Below are positions 43,647 through 53,800 of a stretch of 64,000 bases of DNA, in pieces. The notes under the pieces are model-generated. The model saw only the letters and a list, made by a program, of their open reading frames with translations, did no database searches and had not been told where the DNA came from. The DNA is from Zingiber officinale (Eukaryota; Streptophyta; Magnoliopsida; Zingiberales; Zingiberaceae): NCBI RefSeq assembly GCF_018446385.1, contig NC_056002.1, forward strand, positions 43,723,671 through 43,787,670, given 5' to 3'. The position numbers and the translations under genes were made by a program. Position 1 is the first letter of the stretch; each line of letters opens with the position of its first letter.

Positions 43647-44862
43647 CTCATCCGCTCGAATGATTTATAGACGCCGGCTCGTATCTCGATATTTAACGTC
43701 GGAGCTCGACGGTCTTCCGCTCAGATGATTTATAGACGTCGGCTCGTCTCTCGATATTTAACGTCGGAGCTCGACGGTCTTCCGCTCGGATGATTTATAA
43801 ACGCCGGCTCGTCTCTCGATATTTAACGTCGGAGCTCGACGGTCTTCCGCTCGGATGATTTATAGACGCCGGCTCGTCTCTCGATATTTAACGTCGGAGC
43901 TCGACGGTCTTCCGCTCGGATGATTTATAGACGCCGGCTCGTCTCTCAATATTTAACGTCGGAGCTCGATGGTCTTCCGCTTGGATGATTTATAAACGCC
44001 GGCTCATCTCTCGATATTTAACGTCGAAGCTCGACGGTCTTCCGCTCGGATGATTTATAGACGCCGGCTCGTCTCTCGATATTTAACGTCGGAGCTCGAT
44101 GGTCTTCCGCTCGGATGATTTATAGACGCCGGCTCGTCTCTCGATATTTAACGTCGGAGCTCGACGGTCTTCCGCTCGGATGATTTATAGACGCCGGCTC
44201 GTCTCTCAATATTTAACGTCGGAGCTCGACGGTCTTCCGCTCGGATGATTTATAGACGCCGGCTCGTCTCTCGATATTTAACGTCGGAGCTCGACGGTCT
44301 TCCGCTCGGATGATTTATAGACGCCGGCTCGTCTCTCGATATTTAACGTCGGAGCTCGACGGTCTTCCGCTCGGATGATTTATAGACGCCGGCTCGTCTC
44401 TCGATATTTAACGTCGGAGCTCGACGGCCTTCCCCTCGGATGATTTATAGATGCTGGCTCGANNNNNNNNNNNNNNNNNNNNNNNNNNNNNNNNNGCCGG
44501 CTCGTCTCTCGATATTTAACGTCGGAGCTCGACGGTCTTCCGCTCGGATGATTTATAGACGCCGGCTCGTCTCTCGATATTTAACGTCGGAGCTCGACGG
44601 TCTTCCGCTCGGATGATTTATAGACGTCGGCTCGTCTCTCGATATTTAACGTCGGAGCTCGACGGTCTTCCGCTCGGATGATTTATAGACGCCGGCTCGT
44701 CTCTCGATATTTAACGTCGGAGCTCGACGGTCTTCCGCTCGGATGATTTATAGACGCCGGCTCGTCTCTCGATATTTAACGTCGGAGCTCGACGGCCTTC
44801 CGCTCGGATGATTTATAGACGTCGGCTCGTCTCTCGATATTTAACGTCGGAGCTCGACGACC
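43647..44862. repeat. 65-bp tandem repeat array, about 18-19 copies, with an assembly gap
   Basis: The unit runs TCGGATGATTTATAGACGCC, GGCTCGTCTCTCGATATTTA, ACGTCGGAGCTCGACGGTCT and TCCGC. Copies are nearly identical. A run of 33 N's (44463-44495) lies inside, so the true copy number is unknown. The array sits between the 3' ends of integrase and the antisense gene, where Tat/Ogre elements often carry tandem repeats that seed satellites. Confidence 0.97.
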
Positions 44863-45007
44863 TTTAAGGCTAATTTGAACACCGTCGTTCGGCGAAGCTA
44901 TTTGTCATCCTTTTTATCATTTTACTGCCTGCATTACAAGTACATAGGCGACCAAAATATACACAAAGTGAGTTACATCAGTGCACCTTTCACCCAGCTC
45001 AATAAGG
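44863..45007. other. Spacer between the array and the end of pol
   Basis: This short non-coding segment lies beyond the array (minus-strand 3' UTR of pol). I see nothing else in it. Confidence 0.4.
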
Positions 45008-45839
45008 TTAGAGATGATTCGCGCTCCACGGTCTGTCCAGCTGTCGCCCGTTTTCATCCTCCAAATAATAAGCGCCCGAGCAGAGCTTTTCGATGATTTT
45101 GAAGGGGCATGCCCAAGGAGCCTCCAGTTTGCCGACGTCGCCGACCGGCTTTACTGGGGATTACGCGCCGGTTGTAATTCTGCTTCATTCTTTGACGATA
45201 CGCCATCAGCCGGACGGACGCCTTGGCCCTTTCTTCTTCGACCAAATCCAGCTCCATGTTCCTCCACTCGGCGTTGTCGTCATCATAATTCTGGATCCGA
45301 GCAGACTCGACGCCAACTTCGACAGGAATAACCGCTTCGCCGCCATATACCAGATGGAAAGGCGTGACGCCCGTTCCTTCCTTCGGGATCGTTTGGATGG
45401 CCCATAAGACGCCTGACACTTCATCCACCCAGCTACCTCCCATATGGTCGAGCCGAGCCCGTAAAATGCGAAGAATTTCCCGGTTGGCTACTTCGGCTTG
45501 ACCATTGCTTTGGGGGTATGCCACGGACGTGAAGTGTTGCTCAATGACATAGCTTTTGCACCAATCTTCGAGCAACTTTCCTGTGAATTGCCGCCCGTTG
45601 TCTGAAACAAGTCGACGAGGGATGCCGAACCGACAGATGATGTGCTGCCAGATGAACTTCTTGACCATCTGCTCGGTGATATTGGCCAGTGGCTCGGCCT
45701 CCACCCACTTGGAAAAATAATCAACCGCCACTAGCAAAAATTTCCGTTGTCCGGTCGCCATAGGAAACGGACCTACAATATCCATTCCCCATTGGTCGAA
45801 CGGACAGGACACAGTAGCCGCCTTCATTTCTTCTGCCGG
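45008..45839 (-). pseudogene. Tat-2 integrase
   Basis: Directly after a TGA (in place of an Arg codon, near 45842) the frame continues PAEEMKAATVSCPFDQWGMD, then DIVGPFPMATGQRKFLLVA (first Asp), YFSKWVEAEPLA, VSDNGRQFTG (second Asp) and AYPQSNGQAEVANREILR (Glu). The C-terminal part has VYGGEAVIPVEVG and MKQNYNRRVIP, after which a shift near 45140 is needed to read EAPWACPFKIIEKLCSGAYY and the natural end SANHL at 45008. The catalytic triad is present. Confidence 0.9.
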
Positions 45840-46751
45840 TCAGTGAGAGAAATTATGAGACCTTTGGCAAGATAGGCACGTCGCAACGGTCCGAGCAGCG
45901 TCTGCTTGTAGGGTCGGCCAGAAGTACCCGGCCAGCAGGACCTTTTTGGCCAATGATCGTCCGCCCGGATGCCCTCCGCAGGATCCTTGATGCACTTCTT
46001 GGAGGATGTACGCCGCATCTTCCGAGCTCACGCATTTCAACAGTGGGCGAGAGAAGGCCTTCTTGTATAATTGATCTCCAATGAGCGTGAACCGACCGGC
46101 TCTCCTCCTTAGTAGCTGGGCTTTATCCCGATCGAACGGTGTAGCTCCCGAGCGGAGCAACTCCATGATGGGTGTCCGCCAGTCGCTCGGGAACGAGAGG
46201 CCCTCCATCCGGTCGACGTGAGCCACCAGCGAAACTTGTTCAATTGGCTGCTGGATGACGACCGGCGTTATTGAGCTTGCGAGTTTGGCAAACTCATCGG
46301 CCGCTTGGTTCTCCGCTCGGGGTATCTTCTGGATAATAACCTCTCTGAAGTCGGCCTTGAGTTTCTCGAAGGCTTGAGCGTAAAGCTTGAGCCGAGCATT
46401 GTTGATTTTAAAGGAGCCTAAGAGTTGTTGAGCGGCCAATTGGGAGTCTGAATGTAGCGTCACCTGTCCGGCCCCTACATGCCGAGCAGCCTGTAAGCCG
46501 GCTATAAGGGCTTCATACTCTGCTTCATTATTCGTAGCTCTATAATCAAGCCGGACGGATAGATGCATCTTTTCTTCTTGGGGAGAAAGCAACAATACAC
46601 CAATACCGCTCCCGAGCCGAGTGGCCGATCCGTCCACAAATATCTTCCACATGGCTTCGGGTTCTGGCCTTTGTACTTCGGTGACAAAATCTGCCAAGGA
46701 CTGTGCCTTTATCACCGACCGGGGCTGGTATTGGATGTCGAATTCGCTCAA
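45840..46751 (-). pseudogene. Tat-2 second RNase H and integrase zinc finger
   Basis: The frame opens MSEFDIQYQPRSVIKAQSLA, then KIFVDGSATRLGSGIGVLL (first Asp of an RNase HI fold), RATNNEAEYEALIAGLQAAR (Glu), LHSDSQLAAQQLLG (Asp) and QAADEFAKLASS. This is the extra RNase H found in Tat elements beside the ordinary gypsy one. The C-terminal part has the HHCC zinc finger of integrase (HQGSCGGHPGG, CLSCQRSHN). It is separated from the RT frame by one TAG where relatives have Trp, and from the integrase core by one TGA. Confidence 0.88.
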
Positions 46752-47846
46752 CTCCGTCGTCTATTTAATGAGCCGTCCGGACGCTTCGGGATTCAACAGC
46801 ACTCTTCCCAATGGGCTATTCGTCCGGACGATGATAGTATGAGCCAAGAAATAAGGATGGAGGCGCCGAGCGGCGAGGACCAAAGCGAAAGCTAGTTTCT
46901 CGAGCCCAGTGTAGCGAGATTCAGCATCTTTTAAAATATGGCTCAGAAAATATACAGGCTCTTCTCCGCTCGCCCTTACTAGTGCCGAGCCGACGGCTTG
47001 CTCGGTTGAAGATAAGTAGATACAAAGTGGCTCACCCATAGTTGGCTTGGCTAGTACCGGAAGAGAATTTAGATATGTCTTCAGATCTTCGAACGCCCGA
47101 TCGCATTCTTCGTCCCAGTGAAACTTGGTGGCTTTACGCAAGATTTTGAAAAAAGGCAGGCTCCGATCGGCGGTCTTTGAGATGAATCTGGACAGAGCAG
47201 TTATCCGACCGGTCAAGCGCTGCACTTCCCTCAGATTTCTTGGAGGCGGCATATCTTGTAAGGCTTTCACTTTGCTGGAATTTGCTTCGATGCCCCACTC
47301 GGTCACTATGTAACCCAAGAAACGCCCTCCTTTTGCTCCGAACAGGCACTTCTGTGGGTTTAACTTGACTCCATATTTCCGTAGCGTTCGGAAAGTCTCT
47401 TCCATGTCTTCAAAGAGATCGGCCGATCGGACGGACTTGATGAGAATGTCGTCCACGTATACTTCCAGATTTCGCCCGATCTGCTCTTTGAACACTTTGT
47501 TTATCAATTGCTGATAAGTGGCTCCCGCGTTCTTTAGTCCGAATGGCATCACATTATAGCAATAGGTGTCGTCGGCTGTAACGAAGCTGACTTTTTCTTG
47601 GTCTTCTCGGGCGAGCGGCACTTGATGATAGCCTTGGTAAGCGTCGAGCATACATATCAGCTCGCAGCCAGCTGTGGAGTCCACCAGTTGATCGATCCGA
47701 GACAGAGGATAAAAGTCTTTCGGGCAAGCTTTGTTGAGATACCGAAAATCTATGCACACTCTCCACTTGTTGCCCGGCTTGGAGACTAATACTACGTTCG
47801 CCAGCCAGCTCGGGAACTGCACCTCGCGAATATGGTCGGCCTCCAA
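46752..47846 (-). pseudogene. Tat-2 reverse transcriptase and first RNase H
   Basis: The frame has PSWLANVVLVSKPGNKWRVC, LDAYQGYHQVPLA (residues 67-79, catalytic Asp), MPFGLKNAGATYQQ and YVDDILIKS (130-138), then LGYIVTEWGIEANSSKV and the RNase H part FHWDEECDRAFEDLK and YFLSHILKDAESRYTGLEKL. The order and motifs are those of Ty3/gypsy. The 361-residue run is uninterrupted. Upstream, the normal lead-in to RT is shortened by an internal deletion (see 47847-47962). Confidence 0.9.
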
Positions 47847-47962
47847 AAGCTTCTCAACTTCCGCCCGGATGATGATATTTTGTTCGGCGCTGAAATCCCG
47901 GGCAGCTCGTGCGTTGACCAGACGAAGACATCACAGTTTCTCCGGAGGCATTTGATCACTTC
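47847..47962 (-). pseudogene. Tat-2 protease-RT junction, deleted and shifted
   Basis: After the stop that ends the protease frame, the sequence reads EVIKCLRRNCDVFVWSTHEL, then PGIS, and jumps by shift to SAEQNIIIRAEVEKLLEADH. A segment that in relatives contains the conserved HHLNV-type motif is missing, so this looks like an internal deletion of a few tens of codons. Confidence 0.6.
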
Positions 47963-49003
47963 CTATTTTTGGCCTACCTCCAGGTCAGACGCAACGAACG
48001 TTGTGGCCTCCGTTCGGGTCGGGTGAATCTGCACTTCCTCTTTTTCTTCATAAACTAGAGAGGGAGGCTTCTCAGTTATAGCGTTCACCTCGATCCGTGG
48101 CAACTTCTGAGCGGAATTGGCTTCTACTCGGACCATCTCGATGTAGCATCGCCGAGCTGCTAGTTGGTCTCCCCGTACTTCTCCCACTTTGTCCTCAACG
48201 GGGAATTTGATCTTCTGGTGGAAGGTGGAGACGGCCGCGCGGAATTCGCTGAGCGCCGGTCGTCCCAAAATGACGTTGTATGATGAGGGAGAGTTAACCA
48301 CCACAAAGTTTGCTGTCCGCGTCCTCCTGAGCGGCTCTTCTCCCAGTGAGATAGCCAGTCGGATCTGTCCGACCAGCAGGACTTCATTGCCCGTAAACCC
48401 ATAGAGGGGGGTTGTCATGGGCAGTAGCTCGGCGCGGTCAATTTGCAGTTGATCGAACGCCTTTTTGAATATGATGTTGACTGAGCTACCTGTGTCAATA
48501 AAAACATGATGAATAGTGTAATTGACTATTACCGCTTTGATGAGAAGAGCATCGTCGTGGGGGACTTCGACTCCTTCCAAATCCCAAGGCCCGAAACTGA
48601 TTTCGGGTCCACTTGCCCGTTCCTGGCTGCAGCCGACCGCATGGATCTGGAGCTGTCGAACGCTCGCCTTCCTTGCTCGGTTAGAGTCGCCTCCGGTCGG
48701 CCCGCCAGCAATAATGTTGATCTCGCCTCGGGAAGTATTACTTCTATTTTCTTCTTCCCAAGCGGACGGTCGGGACCGTTCTCTAGACATTCGGCGATTC
48801 TCCCGCCTCGGAGAGCGATGCCGATCGGGTGACTGTTGTTTTCTCCTGTCAACTTGAGTCTGATCGGCTTCATGAGTTCTCTGTCGCCTATCGGATGAGG
48901 GCGATCGTCGACCACCACTTCGGGAAACGGGATGAGCAATCAAGGGAAGACTTCGACAATCCCTTGTGTTGTGTGTATCCGTCCGGTGGAAGGAGCAGAA
49001 CAT
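47963..49003 (-). pseudogene. Tat-2 zinc-binding region and protease
   Basis: The start has a zinc-binding CSFHRTDTHNTRDC motif. A charged linker with IIAGGPTGGDSNRARK follows, then the retropepsin core VIVNYTIHHVFIDTGSSVNI (active site DTGSS) and NVILGRPALSEFRAAVS, the usual ILGRP motif. It ends DLEVGQK and TAG. It is in a different frame from gag, with a shift near 49035. Confidence 0.88.
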
Positions 49004-49041
49004 TGGGGTCCATTTCTTCTTTGGCTTGGGCCGAGCGGCAG

Positions 49042-50025
49042 CTACCTCTTACACGTGGGACCTAGCATGGGGGGAGCGGATTGCTTCGGCCCTTGGTCCT
49101 CTGGGTGGTTGAGCAGCGTGCGGCTTCCGCTCGGCAGGAGGAGCCCGCTCGGTTGGAGTTTCTTTTTTCGAGCTGCTTGGGCTTCCTCCACGTTGATGTA
49201 TTCGTTGGCCCGGTGTAGCATGTGGGCGTAGTCTCGAGGCGGCTTCCGAATGAGTGATCGGAAGAAATCCCCATCCACTAGGCCTTGTGTGAAGGCATTC
49301 ATCATGGTCTCCGAGGTGGCCGTTGGAATATCCATGGCCACTCTGTTGAACCGCTGGATGTAGGCTCGGAGCGATTCGCGTGCTTCCTGTTTGATGGCAA
49401 ACAGGCTGACACTAGTCTTCTGATAGCGCCGACTGCTTGCGAAGTGATGGAGGAAAGCCGTTCGGAAGTCTTTGAAGCTTGAGATAGATCCGTCCGGCAA
49501 TCTCCGAAACCACCGTTGAGCCGATCCAGAGAGGGTGGTGAGGAAAACCCGACACTTCACCCCATCTGTGTATTGATGCAGGGTTGCCGTGTTATCAAAC
49601 TTGCCCAAATGATCATCCGGATCGGTGGTTCCATTGTATTCGCCGATCATCGGAGGCACGTAGTGCTTGGGCAGAGGGTCTCGTAGAATAGCCTCTGAAA
49701 ATTGGTGATTAATCCGCTCGGGCGATGCGTCCGCTCGAGGGGTTTTCCCTTTTCTGTCGTCTCGTCTAGGCATTTCATCCGAAGAAGATCCCCGATCTCG
49801 ATTAGTTGCTGCGGCTTCAGGGGTGCGGAATAGGGCCCGATGGAATGCAACGGTGGCCTGTGGTGCTTCCGCTCGGCCACCAGATGCTGACGTTGCTTGC
49901 TGCTCTGGCCGCTCGGCTGATGCTTTCTGTTTTTGCTCCACAAGCTTGACGGCCCTCAACTCGATCAGAGCGTCGAGTTCCTCCGTGGAAAGCGTCACCG
50001 TGTGTTGTCGTCCAGCTTCGTCCAT
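49042..50025 (-). pseudogene. Tat-2 gag
   Basis: A 327-residue frame begins MDEAGRQHTVTLSTEELDAL. The Retrotrans_gag domain is seen at KHYVPPMIGEYNGTTDPDDH, FLTTLSGSAQRWFRRLPDGS, FKDFRTAFLHHFASSR and LFAIKQEARESLRAYIQRFN, followed by FTQGLVDGDFFRSLIRKPP. It ends at a stop just before the zinc-binding region, which lies in another frame. The N-terminal half looks intact. It would build the particle of the element. Confidence 0.9.
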
Positions 50026-50050
50026 TGCTTCCGCTCGGATGCAGGAGCGT

Positions 50051-50067
50051 TCCCACAGACGGCGCCA
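50051..50067 (-). other. Primer binding site region of Tat-2
   Basis: The minus strand after the LTR reads ATT then TGGCGCCGTCTGTGGGA. This TGGCGCCG block stands at the LTR edge in many Tat elements. Which tRNA primes it I cannot tell. Confidence 0.75.
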
Positions 50068-50070
50068 AAT

Positions 50071-50786
50071 TGATCTTGTCCGAAAGCTGAATCAACGGAC
50101 GCTAGGCACGTGGCGCTCTTCGAGTCACTGACGTGGATCTCAGGCCAGTCAGACGACGCTCCGGCGAACCTGCAAGGAAGTCGGGCCGGGAAGGGGTTCC
50201 CGGCGACGACCCTCCGACGCTCAAGTCAGGCAAAGCTCAACAAGAAAGTGGCTCCGAAAGTTGTAGAACGCGTACCTCCGGCGACGGATGAGGGCCTTTA
50301 TATAGGGCCGGGGAGAAGCGGGTGCACACATATCGAGGTGTACACGTGTCCTTAGCTCATACCCTAGTAAGGGCCTGTCAGTGAGCTTACCTAATCCCAT
50401 ACTGCTATAGTCCAAGCATGTCTTCGATGGGACAGCGTAAGATTTGGAGTAGGGCCTAAACGTGGAACATGCCCGCTGTCAGGAAAAGATATCCCTTGTC
50501 CTTTTCCCCTTTGCTTCTGGCCGGTCGTCCGGCCAACCGACTTGCGCTCCGGGCGTCCGGCCGGCTTGCTGCCTTACGTCCGGCCGGGCGCATATAGTGG
50601 TCTACTTGGAAGATTCATGAGCGTCGGGGCCCAGCTTCCTGCTAGGGTGCCCTTTGCCATCAGTTAGACCCCGGTCAGCCGGCCGGGCGTTCGACCCACC
50701 CATCTCCGGTCGGCCACCTGGCCCTTTGACTTCCACGTGGCGTTGACTCCCTAGAGCGGGGGTCCCCTGTTCTTACCGTCGGATCA
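50071..50786 (-). repeat. 5' LTR of Tat-2 (716 bp)
   Basis: On the plus strand it begins TGATCTTGTCCG and ends CGTCGGATCA. It is shorter than its partner by deletions at about 50437 and 50614; elsewhere differences are scattered substitutions. Confidence 0.9.
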
Positions 50787-50791
50787 TCTAC

Positions 50792-51516
50792 AAATAAAGC
50801 AAACAAAAGATGGAATTTACATCTTCCAAACCAAATATGCTAAAGAGTTAATTAAAAAGTTTGGAATGGAAAACTCAAAAAATATTAATACACCTATGGC
50901 CACTAATATCAAAATTGACTCAGACCTAGAAGGTAAACCAGTAGACTTGAAATACTATCGAAGTGCTATAGGAAGTCTACTGTACCTAATTGCAAGTCGA
51001 CCATACATTCTTTTTGCAGTAGGTATGTGCGCAAGATATCAATCTTGTGCAAAAGAGTCACATCTAACTTATGTTAAAAGAATACTTAAGTATATTAAGG
51101 GAACCCTAAATGTAGGACAATGGTACCCTAGGACTTGCACCCTTGATCTAACTGGCTATTCTGATTCAGACTATGCCGGGTGTAAACTAGATAGAAAACG
51201 TACAAGTGGTAGCTGTCAATTTTTAGGTCAGAGCCTAATAAGTTGGTCAAGCAGAAAGCAACACTGTGTTGCCCTATCTACCACTAAAGCTAAGTACATA
51301 GCCCTAGGAGAATGTGCATCTCAATTATTATGGATGATACATACCCTAAAAGACTACCAACTAGAATATTCGAACACTAAAATTTCAATTGACAACATAA
51401 GTTCAATTAATTTAACCAAGAATCCAATTCACCACTCAATAACTAAACACATAGAAGTAAAACACCATTTTGTAAGGGATCATGTAGCTAGGGGTGATAT
51501 TTTACTTAAAACCTGA
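50792..51516 (+). pseudogene. SIRE-like reverse transcriptase end and RNase H
   Basis: This continues the RT frame broken at 37539 (QIKQTKDGIYIFQTKYAKEL), then NINTPMATNIKIDSDLEGK and YYRSAIGSLLYLIASRP. The RNase H part has LTGYSDSDYAGCKLDRKRTS (Asp), ALSTTKAKYIAL (where relatives have TEAEY, so the catalytic Glu is replaced by Lys), IDNISSINLTKNPIHHSI and KHIEVKHHFVRDHV, ending GDILLKT. The frame is otherwise open for over 200 codons. Confidence 0.9.
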
Positions 51517-52298
51517 ACTTGAGTTCTTTCAAAAATTGATTACAAGGTTTCCAAATTTACCAAATGTTTTAAAGCGCTTTCCTTGCTAAGTATTTTTAAA
51601 CCTCAATTCTTTTTGCAAAAAGCCTTCTACACTAAGTAATCTTTTAACCTCTTTCAAAATTTAGCTAAATATTCTAGATTCTTTTAAACTTAAGCTAAGT
51701 ATTTTTCAAAAAGTTTTTTAACTTATGATTGTTCAAAAAGCTTTTCTAAAAAAAGACAATGTCTTTTAAGGCTTTAAGAATTTAAGGAAATATTTTTTTA
51801 ACAAAGCCTTTCAAATTAAGCATTTTACAAACTTACCTAGTCTTTTAAGCCTTTTCAATATTTCTTAGAATTTGTTGAGTTACTCTTGGCTAAAGTCATT
51901 TTCCAAACTTAATCAAGAATATTAATTTAAAAGTTTTCACTTAGCTAAAAGTTTTACAATAATATTAACTCCTAGAAGCTAAGTGTTAAAGCCTTTATAC
52001 TTTCTAAACATTTTTGAAGAGTTAAAAACAAGCTAAGGCCATTTGATCACTGTTCATTGTAACTCCCTTGTTTATTTTAATATATGGTAAAGGGGGAGAG
52101 TAAGGGAAAAAAAAAAAAATTCAAAATTCAATTATTCAATTCTCTCTTATTAAGGGGGAGTTTTACATCGTTAAAAGTTTAAGTATGTTTTAGCTTAAGT
52201 TATGCTTATTTACTTAAGCTTGTTTATGCTTCTTACTTAAACTTTGAAGATCGTTTATGCATCTATTTTACTTAACTTTGAATTTCAGTTGTTATAAT
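51517..52298 (+). other. 3' untranslated region of the SIRE-like element
   Basis: This is AT-rich sequence with many CTTTTAA/AAGCCTTT-type simple motifs and no envelope-like or other frame. A run of AGGGGGAGA occurs at about 52090 and 52151. Confidence 0.6.
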
Positions 52299-52312
52299 CA
52301 AAAAGGGGAGAT
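52299..52312 (+). other. Polypurine tract of the SIRE-like element
   Basis: AAAAAGGGGAGATT lies directly before the 3' LTR, the usual plus-strand primer position. Confidence 0.85.
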
Positions 52313-53604
52313 TGTTGGTGCAGGAAGCATCCGACGATCGAACCCAAGTTTTGATAATGGCAAAGGAATCAAAATTAAGCTTATATGTGATCTAACATGT
52401 CTGATGGAGATTGCAGGAAAGTTCTAAGTGTTCTTAGGTAAAAATCCTAGCTTCAGTTAGGTAAGGTGAAAACCCTAGGGGTGGTAACCCTAGGTCCTAG
52501 GGGGTGGTAACCCTAGGTGGAGGAAAACCCTAAGGGACAACCTTAGGTCCTAGGGGGTGGTAACCTTAGGTGGAGGAAAATCTTAAGGAGGGGTAAGCTT
52601 AGGTCCTAGGGGGTGGTAACCCTAGGTGGAGAAAAACCCTAGGGGCGGTAACCTTAGGTCCTAGGGGTGATAACCCTAGGCAGAAAGTCCAGTCGATCTA
52701 GAGGACCGGACTGACATCAAGTAATCTCTCCTAAGGGGAGTAGGTGAGGGTGCGTTTCCCGCAGAGGGAACAACAGGCGTCGGGTCTACCTAGGGGTTTT
52801 GATCGAAAATCCGAAGTCAGACCCGGACAGTCCAATGACTATCGATCACTTGATTTATCATCTGTTCTAACTTTGTCTTTCAGGGTATGTTGTTCTTTTG
52901 GGACTAACGTGTCTTGCAAGTACAAAAGGAAAAGCTAAGCCTCGGATGAACAGCGTCCGAGGCGCCTCCATGGAGCTTGGAGGTGCCTCGGGTGCAAAAC
53001 AGAAGTTGGCTGTGAAGAGGAGTTGGAGGCACCTCGCATGGAGCTAGAGGCACCTTGGAGCAGGGCTTGGAGGTGCCTTGGATTGACCATGGAGGCGCCT
53101 CAAGCAGGATAAGCCACGAAGGTTTCTTCGCTGATCCACGCGGCTGACTCGGGAGGCTTGGAGGCACCTTGGATGAGGTTTGAGGCACCTCCAACAGTGC
53201 ATAAAAGGGGTGTTCGAGCAGCAGTGTAAATCATCAATTCTGAAGTGCTTCCACTACAACATGCTGCGCCAAAAGACGCCATAAAGTGCTGCTACAAGTC
53301 CCCGACGACCCGGAGCTCCGAGATTTCGATTCTGTCATTGGTATAATTGTTATTATTACTGCACTTATTGTAATACATATTTGTACTATCTTTGCATCAT
53401 ATAGTTGTTGCCCACAGAAAGCAATCAATGATCGCGGGCATTTTAGTAGGAGTCGCCCTAGGCTCCGAACCAAGTAAAACCTTGGTGTTCTTGTTGTCTT
53501 TCTTTTATTTCCGCTGTGCGTAATTCTCGACCATTTTACAAATCCACAAAGTGAAAGCCACAAATGCTATTCATCCCCCCCCTCTAGCGCATCTCGATCC
53601 AACA
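52313..53604 (+). repeat. 3' LTR of the SIRE-like element
   Basis: It begins TGTTGGTGCAGGAAGC and ends CGATCCAACA, followed by the ACTTC duplication. It has the same GGTAACCCTAGGTCCTAGGG repeats (52455-52680), the palindrome cluster (52955-53195) and GCATAAAAGGGG (53198-53209) as the 5' LTR. Confidence 0.92.
52955..53195. repeat. GAGGCGCCTC palindrome cluster, 3' LTR
   Basis: Eight positions correspond to those in the 5' LTR. Some differ at the two central bases (for example GAGGCGCCTC here against GAGGCACCTC there, and the reverse), while the outer GAGG..CCT is mostly kept. Confidence 0.88.
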
Positions 53605-53609
53605 ACTTC

Positions 53610-53800
53610 CTAACATGGAATAGGGACAAATCTATTAAGATCTAATTAGACAATCTCTTATAGAGAATTGACCTCCATTTCAAGTTAATACTCTAGAAGG
53701 TCCGGTTAAAGGGAAACCCTCTATCGCTAAGGGCTCTCCGATCATATAATCTAGAGTATCTCCCCTATGTGGTGATCAATCTTTTACATATATTCGATTA
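53610..53800. other. Right flank of the SIRE-like insertion (no gene)
   Basis: Non-coding. The stretch GGTTAAAGGGAAACC..CTCTCCGATCATATAATCTAG resembles the left flank (24220-24285). Confidence 0.4.

Larger units (their letters stand above)
37545..50786 (-). mobile_element. Tat-type Ty3/gypsy retrotransposon with antisense gene (Tat-2)
   Basis: LTRs lie at both ends, with a perfect duplication TCTAC (37540-37544 and 50787-50791) splitting the SIRE-like RT. Read on the minus strand: 5' LTR, primer site, gag, protease, RT, RNase H, a second RNase H, integrase, a 65-bp tandem repeat, the antisense gene, polypurine tract and 3' LTR. RT before integrase is gypsy order. A second RNase H and a gene antisense to pol beyond integrase are hallmarks of the Tat lineage. 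Nonsense codons and shifts make it defective. A solo LTR sits inside (38857-40897). Confidence 0.93.
24293..53604 (+). mobile_element. SIRE/Maximus-like copia retrotransposon, host of nested insertions
   Basis: 5' and 3' LTRs of about 1.3 kb match along their length, and a perfect 5-bp duplication ACTTC flanks the whole (24288-24292 and 53605-53609). Between the LTRs come primer site, gag, a long AT-rich spacer, protease, integrase, RT, RNase H and polypurine tract. Gag is split by a CACTA element and RT by a Tat gypsy element. Without them the element would be about 9.3 kb. The polyprotein has many stops and shifts, so it is dead. SIRE affiliation rests on large LTRs and the form of gag and pol; no envelope-like frame is visible after RNase H. 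Confidence 0.9.
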
